Assembly: GCF_000284035.1 (NCBI RefSeq)
Contig: NC_016887.1
Location: forward strand, 1,426,001-1,490,000
Direction of reading: 5' to 3'
Source: Nocardia cyriacigeorgica GUH-2
GTDB lineage: Bacteria; Actinomycetota; Actinomycetes; Mycobacteriales; Mycobacteriaceae
Length of the DNA stretch: 64,000 nt
The notes beneath the pieces are model-generated. The model saw only the letters and a list, made by a program, of their open reading frames with translations. It had not been told where the DNA came from and made no database searches. Below are positions 36,786-45,299 of the stretch, in pieces. Position 1 is the first letter of the stretch. Every line of letters starts with the position of its first letter. A program made the position numbers and the translations under genes.

Positions 36786-37487
36786 CTACGCGGCCCCCTC
36801 GCCCAGATACTGCAGCCACACCGGGTCCAACTCGGTGACCGTCGACAGCAATCGCCAGTGCGGCCCCTTCGGCGACACCAGTGGGGCGCGCAGCGTCCAG
36901 CCCAGCTCGCTGAGCAGTTTGTCGGCCTTGCGGTGGTTGCACGGTGCGCAGCTGGCCACGCAGTTCTCCCAGCTGTGCTCACCGCCCCGGCTGCGGGGGA
37001 CGACGTGGTCGATGGTCTCGGCTTTGCCGCCGCAGTAGCCGCAGCGGTAGCGGTCGCGCTGCATGAGCGCGGCACGGGTCATCGGAACGCGGGCCCGGTA
37101 GGGGACGCGGACGTAGGTGCGCAGGCGGATCACCGACGGAATGGCCAGCGAGGATCCGGCCGAATGCACGATCGGGCCTTCCGGATCGTGGTGCACGGTG
37201 TCGGCTTTATCGCAGATGAGCAGAACCACGGCGCGACGCGCGGACAGCGCGGTCAGCGGCTCGTAGGTGGCATTGAGGAGCAGGACGCGGCGTTTGAGCC
37301 AGTTGTTGGTGGGAGTCGGCAGTGGTGTCGGCGCGGAATCGACGCGATGACCGTCGCGGTGCGCCCCGGAATGATGATCGGACAACAAGTGCAGCGGAGT
37401 AGCCCCCGACCCACGGTTGTGGACGTCGGCGGGCTGGAGTTGTCGGTGCGCCCTCGCCTCCTGTGATCGGGCGTGTCGCTGCTTCAT
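36786..37487 (-). CDS. HNH endonuclease (Rv2469c-like)
   Basis: A 233-residue protein. The HNH nuclease core near residues 165-205 contains CGYCGG, TIDHVVPRSRGGEHSWENCV and CNHRK, giving two CxxC zinc ligand pairs and the His-Asn-His catalytic set. The N-terminal 60 residues are low-complexity and poorly conserved; the folded part begins near NNWLKRRVLLLNATYEPL. It is the actinobacterial stand-alone HNH protein next to glbO, as in M. tuberculosis (Rv2469c next to Rv2470). The biological target is unknown. Confidence 0.85.
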   Translation of the reverse strand: MKQRHARSQEARAHRQLQPADVHNRGSGATPLHLLSDHHSGAHRDGHRVDSAPTPLPTPTNNWLKRRVLLLNATYEPLTALSARRAVVLLICDKADTVHHDPEGPIVHSAGSSLAIPSVIRLRTYVRVPYRARVPMTRAALMQRDRYRCGYCGGKAETIDHVVPRSRGGEHSWENCVASCAPCNHRKADKLLSELGWTLRAPLVSPKGPHWRLLSTVTELDPVWLQYLGEGAA

Positions 37488-37580
37488 GTCGACCCCAATT
37501 TCTGCGTTCCAAGATCATGTGGTATCTCGCCGGAGACTGCCACCAAGTTGACCACGGAATGCGGGCCGGTGCACGGTGAT

Positions 37581-37600
37581 TTAACACAATGTCGGGTTAA
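37581..37600. promoter_or_regulatory. TTAAC/GTTAA inverted repeat between HNH and glbO genes
   Basis: TTAAC (37581-37585) and GTTAA (37596-37600), 10 bp apart, in an unusually A/T-rich patch of the divergent intergenic region. It could be a regulator site or promoter element for glbO; no protein can be assigned. Confidence 0.3.
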
Positions 37601-37694
37601 CTGTGGCTGAAGAGCCATCGGGCCGCGATGTGCGCGAGCAGGCCGGTGCGCGGGCACAATGGAGCGCGGCGCATCCAGCGAATCGAGAGGGTCT

Positions 37695-38099
37695 ATGACT
37701 TCGGGCGAGCACACAGCGACGTCGTTCTACGAGGCGGTCGGCGGCGAGGAAACCTTCCGCCGGATCGTGGCCGCGTTCTACCGCGAGGTGGCCGCCGACG
37801 AGGTGCTGCGCCCGCTGTACCCCGAGGAGGATCTGGGTCCTGCCGAACGCCGGTTGCGGATGTTCCTCGAGCAGTACTGGGGCGGCCCGCGCACCTACAG
37901 CGACGAGCGCGGGCACCCACGGTTGCGGATGCGGCATATGCCGTTCAAGATCGGTCCGGTGGAGCGCGACGCCTGGCTGCGCTGTATGCGGATCGGGGTG
38001 GCCGAGATCGAGCCGGAGGTGCTCGACGACGAACACCGCAAGGCGCTGCTCGACTATCTGGAGATGGCCGCGAACTCGCTGATGAACGCGGCCTGGTGA
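37695..38099 (+). CDS. glbO: Truncated hemoglobin, group II (GlbO/trHbO)
   Basis: A 134-residue heme protein, full length for the family. The proximal histidine is in [10 protein letters not shown], the group II tryptophan (G8) is in ERDAWLRCM, and the distal tyrosines are in SFYEAVGG and PLYPEEDL. It binds O2 very tightly and is proposed to act in oxygen or redox handling at the membrane. ATG 37695 follows GAGAGGG. The aglA gene follows 17 bp later, as in mycobacteria (Rv2470-Rv2471). Confidence 0.93.
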   Translation: MTSGEHTATSFYEAVGGEETFRRIVAAFYREVAADEVLRPLYPEEDLGPAERRLRMFLEQYWGGPRTYSDERGHPRLRMRHMPFKIGPVERDAWLRCMRIGVAEIEPEVLDDEHRKALLDYLEMAANSLMNAAW

Positions 38100-38115
38100 G
38101 CCTGGCGGGGTGGGT

Positions 38116-39690
38116 ATGAACGCAGCGTCCGGGCCGTGGTGGGAGACCGCGGTCTTCTATCAGGTCTATCCGCGTTCCTTCGCCGATTCCGACGGCGACG
38201 GCGTCGGCGATCTCGGTGGGCTGCGCGCCCGGCTGGACTATCTGGAGCGCCTCGGGGTGGACGCGCTGTGGATCTGCCCGGTGATGCGGTCACCGATGGC
38301 CGACGGCGGCTACGACGTCGCCGATCCCCGCGATATCGACCCGCTGTTCGGCTGTATGCCGGCCTTCGATGCCCTGATCGAGGCCGCGCACGCCCGCGAT
38401 ATCAAGATCACCATGGACCTGGTGCCCAATCACACCAGCGACGCTCACCCCTGGTTTCGCGCCGCGCTGGCCGCCGCACCCGGTAGCCCCGAACGCGGTC
38501 GCTACATCTTCCGCGACGGGCGCGGCCCGGACGGCGCGTTGCCGCCCAACAACTGGCCGAGCATCTTCGGCGGCCCGGCCTGGACCCGGGTCGTGGAGGC
38601 CGACGGCAGGCCGGGCCAGTGGTATCTGCATCTGTTCGCCGCCGAGCAACCCGACCTGAACTGGGACAATCCCGAGGTCGCGGCCGATTTCGAGCAGACC
38701 CTGCGGTTCTGGCTGGACCGCGGTGTGGACGGCTTCCGCATCGATGTTGCGCATGGCATGGCCAAACCAGAGGGCCTGCCGGACATGGAGCGCGTCGATA
38801 CCCGGATGCTGATCCACGACGACAGCGATCCCCGCTTCAACAACCCCGGAGTGCACGACATCCACCGCCGCATCCGCCGGGTACTCGACGACTATCCGCA
38901 CGCGGTGTCGATCGGCGAGGTGTGGGTCGACGACAATGTGCGCTTCGGTGAATACGTCCGCCCCGACGAGCTGCATCTGGCCTTCAACTTCCGCCTGGCC
39001 GAAACCCCGTTCGACGCCGACGCCATCCGTCACGCCGTGGAGAACTCCCTGCTCGCGGTGGCCCCGGTCGGCGCGACCCCCACCTGGACGTTGTCGAATC
39101 ACGACATCGAGCGCGAGGTCACCCGCTACGGCGGCGGCGACCTCGGCCTGGCCCGGGCTCGCGCGATGATCCTGGTCGAGCTCGCGTTGCCCGGCGCGGT
39201 GTTCATCTACAACGGCGCCGAACTGGGCCTGCCCAACGTCGACGATCTGCCCGACGAGGTGTTGCAGGACCCGGTCTGGGAACGCACCGGGCACACCGAA
39301 CGCGGCCGCGACGGATGCCGGGTCCCGATTCCGTGGGAGGGCTCCGCGCCGCCGTTCGGATTCACCACCGGGGCGCGGTCGTGGTTGCCGATTCCGGCCC
39401 CGTGGGCCGAGCTGACGGTGGCCGCTCAGCTCGATCGCAGCGGGTCGACCGTCGAGCTGTACCGCGACGCCATCGAGCTGCGGCACAAGCGGCCGGAGTT
39501 CGACGGGGCCGGGCTGGAATGGTTGCCCGCCCCGGCGGGTGTGCTGATGTTCCGACGGCCCGGCGGACTGATCTGCGTACTCAACAGCTCGGCCGCCGCC
39601 ATCGAGCTACCCGCGGGCGAGGCGATCCTCGTCAGCGCACCGCTCGCCGACGGAATGCTGCCGCCGGATTCGGCCGCGTGGCTGGTCTGA
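38116..39690 (+). CDS. aglA: Alpha-glucosidase, GH13 family
   Basis: A 524-residue glycoside hydrolase. The GH13 regions are seen in order: DLVPNHTS, GFRIDVAHG (nucleophile Asp), SIGEVWVDD (acid/base Glu) and LSNHDIE (third Asp). It hydrolyses alpha-1,4-linked maltose or maltodextrins; trehalose is less likely because the trehalose-specific arrangement is not evident. No signal peptide, so cytoplasmic. ATG 38116 is preferred; GTG 38110 lies two codons upstream. Position after glbO matches Rv2471. Confidence 0.9.
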   Translation: MNAASGPWWETAVFYQVYPRSFADSDGDGVGDLGGLRARLDYLERLGVDALWICPVMRSPMADGGYDVADPRDIDPLFGCMPAFDALIEAAHARDIKITMDLVPNHTSDAHPWFRAALAAAPGSPERGRYIFRDGRGPDGALPPNNWPSIFGGPAWTRVVEADGRPGQWYLHLFAAEQPDLNWDNPEVAADFEQTLRFWLDRGVDGFRIDVAHGMAKPEGLPDMERVDTRMLIHDDSDPRFNNPGVHDIHRRIRRVLDDYPHAVSIGEVWVDDNVRFGEYVRPDELHLAFNFRLAETPFDADAIRHAVENSLLAVAPVGATPTWTLSNHDIEREVTRYGGGDLGLARARAMILVELALPGAVFIYNGAELGLPNVDDLPDEVLQDPVWERTGHTERGRDGCRVPIPWEGSAPPFGFTTGARSWLPIPAPWAELTVAAQLDRSGSTVELYRDAIELRHKRPEFDGAGLEWLPAPAGVLMFRRPGGLICVLNSSAAAIELPAGEAILVSAPLADGMLPPDSAAWLV

Positions 39691-39827
39691 AACTGCCCGA
39701 TCGTGCAGCTCATGCCAGGTCGAACGGGTTTCGGCGAACGTACGCGAGGCTCGGCGAAACCCCTGGTCGAGGCGCAAAACCCTTACCGATCGATGAACTA
39801 CTACAGAGCATCGTCTACCTTTGAGCT

Positions 39828-40103
39828 GTGAGCATTCTCGAGACAGTGCTGATCTTCGTCGGCATCCCGCTGGTGATCTACGGCGTGATCGCCGGATTGT
39901 CGTTTCTCGGTAAGCCGCTGCCCGGCGAGAAGCCGGTCCACTACGACCTGAGCAAGAAGTGGACCTCCGAGCCGGTGCTGTGGAGTGCGACCGACGAGGT
40001 GACCGTGTACGGGCACCACATTGCTGAATCGCATGGTCACCATGCGGCTATCGAAACCGCGGACGCGGAGCTGATCGGAGGCAGGGCAAGTGGCAGGTTC
40101 TAA
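39828..40103 (+). CDS. ctaJ: aa3-type cytochrome oxidase accessory subunit CtaJ
   Basis: A 91-residue membrane protein with one N-terminal helix (about residues 4-27) and a polar tail containing KPVHYDLSKKW and a His-rich end. Size, helix position and tail match the small CtaJ subunit identified in the mycobacterial III2IV2 respiratory supercomplex. It also precedes DUF5130 there. The GTG start has no Shine-Dalgarno; TACCTT at 39816-39821 lies 6 bp before it, suggesting a leaderless transcript. Its 3' end overlaps the next gene by 14 bp. Confidence 0.75.
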   Translation: MSILETVLIFVGIPLVIYGVIAGLSFLGKPLPGEKPVHYDLSKKWTSEPVLWSATDEVTVYGHHIAESHGHHAAIETADAELIGGRASGRF

Positions 40104-40554
40104 GTGGCCCGCGGTGGTCGAATCCGAACTACCGCACGGATACGCCCTGATGAGCAGTGGACGGGTGTCCGGCGTGCACGAGGCCGGTGACGTCTTCAAG
40201 GAAGCTCCCTTCAGCAATGAAGAGCGCCTGATCATGGACAACGTGCTCACCGAGGCGACTCGCGCCACCAAGGTGCGGTTCAACGTCTTCATCGGCGATC
40301 TGGGTGCCGACCCGTCCGCCGGTGCCGACACCATCTTCCCGGCGACCCCGGAGGCGAACCGGTCGGTGCTCATCGCCGTCTCGCCCAACGACCGCGCCGT
40401 CGAGGTGCGTTCGGGCAAGGACGTCGCCGATCGCGCCAACGACCGCGTCTGCCAGCTCGGCGTCACCGCAGCCCTGAGCTCGATGCGTCAGGGGCAGCTC
40501 ATCGACGGTCTGGTCTCGGCCGTGCGCGTGATGGCCGCCGCCATCGGCCGCTGA
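40090..40554 (+). CDS. DUF5130 (TPM-like) protein, Rv2468c-like
   Basis: A 154-residue soluble protein. The central part (NEERLIMDNVLTEATRATKV, FNVFIGD) and VRSGKDVADR resemble the TPM/DUF5130 fold. In mycobacteria this gene adjoins ctaJ, so a link with the respiratory complexes is suggested by context. GTG 40090 starts inside ctaJ, a 14-bp overlap implying coupled translation. A very strong terminator follows. Confidence 0.75.
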   Translation: MAGSKWPAVVESELPHGYALMSSGRVSGVHEAGDVFKEAPFSNEERLIMDNVLTEATRATKVRFNVFIGDLGADPSAGADTIFPATPEANRSVLIAVSPNDRAVEVRSGKDVADRANDRVCQLGVTAALSSMRQGQLIDGLVSAVRVMAAAIGR

Positions 40555-40567
40555 GCCGACACGTCCA

Positions 40568-40637
40568 CGCACCCCCGCCGCACCCGGCGCCGCTGTCGAC
40601 GCGGCGCGCCGGGATGCGGCGGGGGTGCGGGCTTTCT
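40568..40637 (+). terminator. Strong terminator after ctaJ-DUF5130
   Basis: Outer stem CGCACCCCCGCCGCA (40568-40582) pairs exactly with 40615-40629. An inner stem CCGGCGCCGC/GCGGCGCGCCGG is capped by a 7-nt loop, and a short T-rich tract follows (CTTTCTCC). Confidence 0.9.
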
Positions 40638-40649
40638 CCGGGAGTTGTC

Positions 40650-40660
40650 CGCCGAGAGCG
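40650..40660. promoter_or_regulatory. ClgR-type box upstream of the ClgR/PopR-like gene
   Basis: CGCCGAGAGCG fits the ClgR core CGC-Y-N-A-N-R-GCG at every defined position; the A/T flanks match partly. It lies 42 bp upstream of the XRE gene, a natural place for autoregulation. Confidence 0.55.
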
Positions 40661-40702
40661 TAATTCGGCGACCGAGCGCCGAGGCGGCGGTACGCTCCGG
40701 CT

Positions 40703-41119
40703 ATGAGCGAGCATCCGAGGCTGCACTCGATTCCCGGTGGACGCGAGGACCGATCCGCGCCACCGCGCCCGGATGCCGAACCGCTGTGGCGCGAGGTGCT
40801 CGGCACCCGGCTGCGCGCGCTGCGGCAGGAGCAGCAGGAGACCCTCGCCGAGACCGCGGGGCGGGCCGGAGTCTCCCCGCAGTACCTGTCCGAGATCGAG
40901 CGCGGCCGCAAGGAACCCTCCAGCGAGATGATCGCCGCCCTGGCCGGCGCGCTCGGTACCTCCTTGGCCGAACTGGCCGGCGAGGTCGCGGAGACGTTGG
41001 GTCGCCGCCGTGCCCTGCGCCCAGTCGGGGGAGCGGGCCACACCCGGGCCGGAAACGAAACCGCCACCCCGAGCGCCGGGGCCGCCACGACGGGCGGGAT
41101 CGTGTTGCTCGCTGCCTGA
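40703..41119 (+). CDS. XRE regulator, ClgR/PopR-like, with C-terminal degron
   Basis: A 138-residue regulator. The helix-turn-helix and flanking segment (TLAETAGRAGVSPQYLSEIE, then RGRKEPSSEMI) closely resemble ClgR of M. tuberculosis and PopR/ClgR of Streptomyces, which switch on Clp protease genes. The protein ends LLAA; in Streptomyces, PopR carries a C-terminal Ala-Ala that makes it a Clp substrate, so proteolysis limits its own activator. It faces the second clpP pair convergently. A ClgR box lies just upstream. TACGCT 6 bp before the ATG and no Shine-Dalgarno suggest a leaderless mRNA. Confidence 0.75.
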   Translation: MSEHPRLHSIPGGREDRSAPPRPDAEPLWREVLGTRLRALRQEQQETLAETAGRAGVSPQYLSEIERGRKEPSSEMIAALAGALGTSLAELAGEVAETLGRRRALRPVGGAGHTRAGNETATPSAGAATTGGIVLLAA

Positions 41120-41257
41120 GCTCGCGGGGTCGCTCGCCGCTCGACCGCGCCCATTCGCAGCCTGACGTGCGGCCCCGCGCCTCGGTCGTGCTCGCGGCTG
41201 GACCACGCCCGGTCGCGGGCCGACTCGCGCTCCGGGCCGTCGCGCCCGGCTACTCGC

Positions 41258-41845
41258 TCATCGGGCGTTCAGTACCTGATCCACCAGCCCGTAATCCACC
41301 GCAGCCGCGGCCGTGAACACTCGGTCGCGGTCGGTGTCGCGGCGCAGGGTCTCGGCGGGCCGGCCGGTGTGCTGGGACAGGATGGATTCGATCTCGGCGC
41401 GCATCCGGACCAGCTCGTCGGCTTGCAGGATCAGATCGGGAATGGCGCCTTGACCGCGGGCGGCGGGCTGGTGTAGCACCACTCGGGCGTGCGGCAGCAT
41501 CGAACGCCGGCCCGATTCGCCGGCGGCCAGCAGGACGGCGCCGACGGCGATGGCCTGGCCGACGCAGGTGGTCGCGACGGGGGCCTTGATGAACCGCATG
41601 GTGTCGTACACCGCGAGCATCGCGGGCAGCTCGCCACCCTCGCAGTTGATGTAGAGGTTGATCTCCTGTTCCGGGTTCTCCGACTCGAGGTGCAGCAGTT
41701 GCGCGATCAGCGCGTTGGCTACCCCCGAATCGATCGGCGTGCCCAGATAGACGATGCGTTCGGCCAGCAGATGCGAGTAGACGTCCATGATCCGCTCGCC
41801 ACCGGGCTGGCGGGCGATCACATTGGGAATGGTGTAGGAGGTCAT
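41258..41845 (-). CDS. ClpP-like subunit lacking the catalytic serine (pseudo-protease)
   Basis: A 195-residue ClpP-fold protein. Using the spacing of E. coli ClpP (97/122/171), the triad positions fall at 100, 125 and 174. His125 (VLHQP) and Asp174 (RDRVF) are present, but residue 100 is Ala in GQAIAVGAVLL, where active ClpPs have GQAAS. It should therefore be unable to form the acyl-enzyme. It starts inside the stop of the upstream clpP gene (ATGA overlap), so the two are made together and probably mix in one barrel, as with ClpP/ClpR of cyanobacteria. Alternative: a homo-oligomeric scaffold or decoy. Confidence 0.85.
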   Translation of the reverse strand: MTSYTIPNVIARQPGGERIMDVYSHLLAERIVYLGTPIDSGVANALIAQLLHLESENPEQEINLYINCEGGELPAMLAVYDTMRFIKAPVATTCVGQAIAVGAVLLAAGESGRRSMLPHARVVLHQPAARGQGAIPDLILQADELVRMRAEIESILSQHTGRPAETLRRDTDRDRVFTAAAAVDYGLVDQVLNAR

Positions 41846-42444
41846 GAGATTCCGATCTTCTGGCGCTGCGGAACCACCTGGCCGAACGAGTCGACGATGT
41901 GGTCGATGAAGCCGTACTCCTTGGCCTGGGCGGCGGTGAACCAGCGGTCGTGCAGCGAATCCTCGTAGATCCGCTCGTAGGGCCGGCCGGTGTCGGCGGC
42001 GATGAGCCCGAGCACGGTCTCCACGGTGTGGCGCAGATCGTCGGCCTGCACCTCGACCTCCACGGCGCTGCCACCGATTCCGGCCGAACCCTGATGCATC
42101 AGGATCCGCGCGTGCGGGAGCGCGAAACGCCGTCCAGGATCACCGGCTGAGAGCAGGAACTGCCCGGCGCTGCACGCCAATCCGAGCGCGAGGGTGGAGA
42201 TCTCGCAGGGGACCAGCCGCATCACGTCGCGAATGGCGAGCATCGCGGGTACCGAGCCGCCGGGGGAGTGGATCCACAGCGAGATCCCGGCGTCGGGATC
42301 CTCTGCCGCCAGGGTGAGCATCTGCGTCATCAGCAGCGTGCCGTTGTCGTCGTCGAGGCCACCGTCGAGGACGAGGATGCGCCTGCCGAAAAGTTGTTCG
42401 CGGGCCCGCCAGCTGAACAGCGGAGCCTTGTCGTCGTGTGCCAT
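41842..42444 (-). CDS. clpP: ATP-dependent Clp protease proteolytic subunit (secondary ClpP)
   Basis: A 200-residue ClpP. The triad is intact with exact family spacing: Ser92 (LACSAGQ), His117 (LMHQG) and Asp166 (LHDRW). It forms heptameric rings that degrade proteins fed by Clp ATPases. This pair is separate from the housekeeping clpP1P2 expected next to tig, which is not in the window, and resembles the clpP3P4-type second set of actinomycetes. It is the first gene of a two-gene operon with a serine-less paralogue. A GGCGA dyad lies 24 bp upstream. Confidence 0.88.
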   Translation of the reverse strand: MAHDDKAPLFSWRAREQLFGRRILVLDGGLDDDNGTLLMTQMLTLAAEDPDAGISLWIHSPGGSVPAMLAIRDVMRLVPCEISTLALGLACSAGQFLLSAGDPGRRFALPHARILMHQGSAGIGGSAVEVEVQADDLRHTVETVLGLIAADTGRPYERIYEDSLHDRWFTAAQAKEYGFIDHIVDSFGQVVPQRQKIGIS

Positions 42445-42467
42445 GACTCCACCGTGCCCGCCACCGA

Positions 42468-42483
42468 GGCGAAAAATCTCGCC
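42468..42483. promoter_or_regulatory. GGCGA-N6-TCGCC dyad upstream of the clpP pair
   Basis: GGCGA (42468-42472) and TCGCC (42479-42483) around an A/T-rich spacer, 24 bp before the clpP ATG. It does not match the ClgR box. A possible operator for the convergent ClgR/PopR-like regulator or another factor. Confidence 0.4.
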
Positions 42484-42534
42484 ACGCTGCCCTGGGCAGA
42501 TCTGCTCACAGCAGCGCGGCCAGGAAGACGCGAA

Positions 42535-42566
42535 ACAGGCCCGGATCCAAGGGGATCCGGGCCTGT
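42535..42566 (-). terminator. Terminator of pepN
   Basis: A perfect 14-bp stem (ACAGGCCCGGATCC, 42535-42548; complement 42553-42566) with a 4-nt loop, 24 bp downstream of the pepN stop on the minus strand. Confidence 0.9.
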
Positions 42567-42589
42567 GCCGAGGCCGATGGGCCGGCGAC

Positions 42590-45175
42590 CTACTGCGCGT
42601 CGAAGGCGCGGGCGCGCAGCGAGCGTTCGATGCCCGCCTTGCCCTCGCTCACCAGGCGCGCCAGCGCGGGCGGGCGGTCCTCGGAGAGGAACTTGTCGGC
42701 GCTGGCCACCGCGGCCTCGCTGATCTCCCAGGACGGGTAGAGCCCGATGACGACGGTCTGGGCGACCTCGCTGGAACGGCGCTCCCAGACGTCGGGGATC
42801 TCGGCGAAGTACCGCTCGACGAACGATGACAGCAGCTCACCCTGACCGGCGGGCGCGAACCCGTTGACGATCGAGCGCGCGGTGATGTTGGGCACCGAAT
42901 CGTCGCCCATCACCGTGGACCAGGCCTGCTCCTTGACCTCGGCGATGGGCCGGGCGGTCGCGGCCGCGGCGGCCTGCCGCTTGCCTGCGGCGGTCTGGTC
43001 GTTGGCCAGTTCGGCGTCGATGGTCGGGGTGTCCACGCCGTCGGCGTCGATCTCGCCGGCGGCCGCGAGCGCCGTCACGATGCGCCAGCGCAGATCGGTG
43101 TCGACAACCAGGCCGGGCAGGCCCACCGTGGCCGGGTCGGCGTCGAGCAACTCGCGCAGCACCTCGGTGTGCCAGGCCGACAGCTTCGCGCCGGTCAGCG
43201 CGTTGACGAAGGCGAGCTGATGATCCGAACCCGGCTCGGCCTCGCGGGCCAGTTCCAGCAGGCGGTTGGCGAAGCCGGGCCAGCCGGTCTCGGCCGCCCA
43301 AGCCGGGTCGGCGTAGCTGCTGAGCGTGGTGTTGGCCTGCATGAGCAGCCGCTGCACCACGCCGATCTCCGATTCCGCGCCCACCCCGCGCTGCACCAGC
43401 GCCACGAAATCGCGGGCCCGCAGCTCGGCCTGCCGGGTCATCTCCCAGGCCGCCGACCAGGCCAGCGTGCGTGGCAGCGGTTCGGCGATATCGGCGATGC
43501 GGTTGATCAGCACGTCGAGCGAGTCGGCGTCCAGGCGGATCGAGCAGTAGGTCAGGTCGTCATCGTTGACCAGCACGAACTTGCCGCGCGGCACCCCGAC
43601 CAGCTCCGGGACCTCGGTGCGCTCTGTGGCGTCGAGGTCGAGTTCGACGCGGTGGGTGCGGACGAGCTTGCCGTCGGCGTCGTCGTCGTAGACGCCCACC
43701 GCGAGGCGGTGCACCCGCTGTTCACCCGCGCCCGGAGCCGCGCCTTCCTGAATCACGGTGAAGGAGCTGAACTTTCCGTCGGCGTCGACCTCGAAGTCGG
43801 GCCGCAGGATATTGAGACCGGTGGTCTTGAGCCACTGCGCACCCCAGGTGGACAGATCACGGCCGGACGACTTCTCCAGCGCGGCGAGCAGATCATCGAA
43901 GGTGGCATTGCCGTAGGCGTGCTCGGCGAAGTAGTCGCGCAGACCGGCCAGGAACGGCTCCAGCCCCACATAGGCCACCAGCTGCTTGAGCACGCTCGCG
44001 CCCTTGGCGTAGGTGATGCCGTCGAAGTTGACCTCCACCGCGGCCAAGTCCGGGATATCGGCGGCGATGGGGTGGGTGGAGGGCAGCTGGTCCTGGCGGT
44101 AGGCCCAGGACTTCTCCACGTTCGCGAACGTGGTCCAGGCGCTGGTGTATTCGGTGGCCTCGGCCTGGCACAGCACCGAGGCGAAGGTGGCGAACGATTC
44201 GTTGAGCCACAGATCGTCCCACCACTTCATGGTGACCAGATCGCCGAACCACATATGCGCCATCTCGTGCAGCACGGTCTCGGCGCGACGCTCATAGGAG
44301 GCGCGGGTGACCTTGGACCGGAAGACGTAATCCTCCAGGAAGGTCACCGCGCCGGCGTTCTCCATCGCGCCCGCATTGAACTCCGGCACGAACAGCTGGT
44401 CGTACTTGCCGAAGGCGTAGGGCACGCCGAAGTTGCGGTGGTAGAAGCCGAAGCCCTGCTTGGTCTCGGTGAACAGCCGGTCGGCGTCCATGTACTCGGC
44501 CAGCGAGGCACGGCAGTAGATGCCCAGCGGAATGGTGCCGTGCTCGTCGGAGTATTCATCGGTCCACTGCGCGTACGGGCCCGCGATGAGCGCGACCAGG
44601 TAGGTGCTCATCTTCGGGGTGGTGGCGAAGAGGTGGTTGGCCGGGTCGGCGGCAATGATGGCGTCGACCGGCGCGCCGTTGGAGATCACCTTCCAGCCGC
44701 TCGGCGCCGTCACGCTCAGGGTGAAGGTCGCCTTGAGGTCGGGCTGGTCGAAGCAGGCGAACATGCGCTTGGCGTCGGCGGTCTCGAACTGCGAGTACAG
44801 GTAGACCGCGTCGTCGGCGGGGTCGACGAACCGGTGCAGGCCCTCGCCGGTGTGCGAGTACTCGCAATCGGCCTCGACCACGAGCTCATTGGTGGCGGCG
44901 AGATCGGTCAGCGTGATGCCGGTGGACTCGTCATAGCCGGAGACGTCGATCGGCTTGCCGTTCAGCACCGCCGAGCGCACTCCGCGCGCCACGATGTCGA
45001 TGAAGGTGGACGCGCCGGGCGTCGCAGTGAAGGCGACCGTGCTGCGGGAGAAGAAGGTCTGCTCGCCCGGGTTGCCCGACCCGTCGGTCAGATCGAGTTC
45101 GATGCGGTAGTTGTCGACCGAGACGGTCGCGGCGCGCTCGATCGCCTGTTCGCGGGTGAGGTTCGGTGCGGACAT
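42590..45175 (-). CDS. pepN: Aminopeptidase N, M1 family zinc metalloprotease
   Basis: An 861-residue cytosolic aminopeptidase. The exopeptidase motif GAMENAG, the zinc motif HEMAH (His303, Glu304, His307) and the third ligand Glu326 (WLNE) are all in place. The C-terminal helical half (about 500-861) is the ERAP1-like domain. It removes N-terminal residues from peptides, probably finishing the products of Clp or proteasome digestion. Start ATG 45175. Orthologue of Rv2467, with a strong terminator after it. Divergent from purC. Confidence 0.95.
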   Translation of the reverse strand: MSAPNLTREQAIERAATVSVDNYRIELDLTDGSGNPGEQTFFSRSTVAFTATPGASTFIDIVARGVRSAVLNGKPIDVSGYDESTGITLTDLAATNELVVEADCEYSHTGEGLHRFVDPADDAVYLYSQFETADAKRMFACFDQPDLKATFTLSVTAPSGWKVISNGAPVDAIIAADPANHLFATTPKMSTYLVALIAGPYAQWTDEYSDEHGTIPLGIYCRASLAEYMDADRLFTETKQGFGFYHRNFGVPYAFGKYDQLFVPEFNAGAMENAGAVTFLEDYVFRSKVTRASYERRAETVLHEMAHMWFGDLVTMKWWDDLWLNESFATFASVLCQAEATEYTSAWTTFANVEKSWAYRQDQLPSTHPIAADIPDLAAVEVNFDGITYAKGASVLKQLVAYVGLEPFLAGLRDYFAEHAYGNATFDDLLAALEKSSGRDLSTWGAQWLKTTGLNILRPDFEVDADGKFSSFTVIQEGAAPGAGEQRVHRLAVGVYDDDADGKLVRTHRVELDLDATERTEVPELVGVPRGKFVLVNDDDLTYCSIRLDADSLDVLINRIADIAEPLPRTLAWSAAWEMTRQAELRARDFVALVQRGVGAESEIGVVQRLLMQANTTLSSYADPAWAAETGWPGFANRLLELAREAEPGSDHQLAFVNALTGAKLSAWHTEVLRELLDADPATVGLPGLVVDTDLRWRIVTALAAAGEIDADGVDTPTIDAELANDQTAAGKRQAAAAATARPIAEVKEQAWSTVMGDDSVPNITARSIVNGFAPAGQGELLSSFVERYFAEIPDVWERRSSEVAQTVVIGLYPSWEISEAAVASADKFLSEDRPPALARLVSEGKAGIERSLRARAFDAQ

Positions 45176-45299
45176 CGGACTCCTTCATGGTCGAAGAACA
45201 GATACGGGCACGGCGTTTCCCACAATGCCACGTCGGTAAGGTTGCCCGCGCGGGAGTAATTCCGCATCGACAACCATCGACCACGATCGGAGCGACGTC

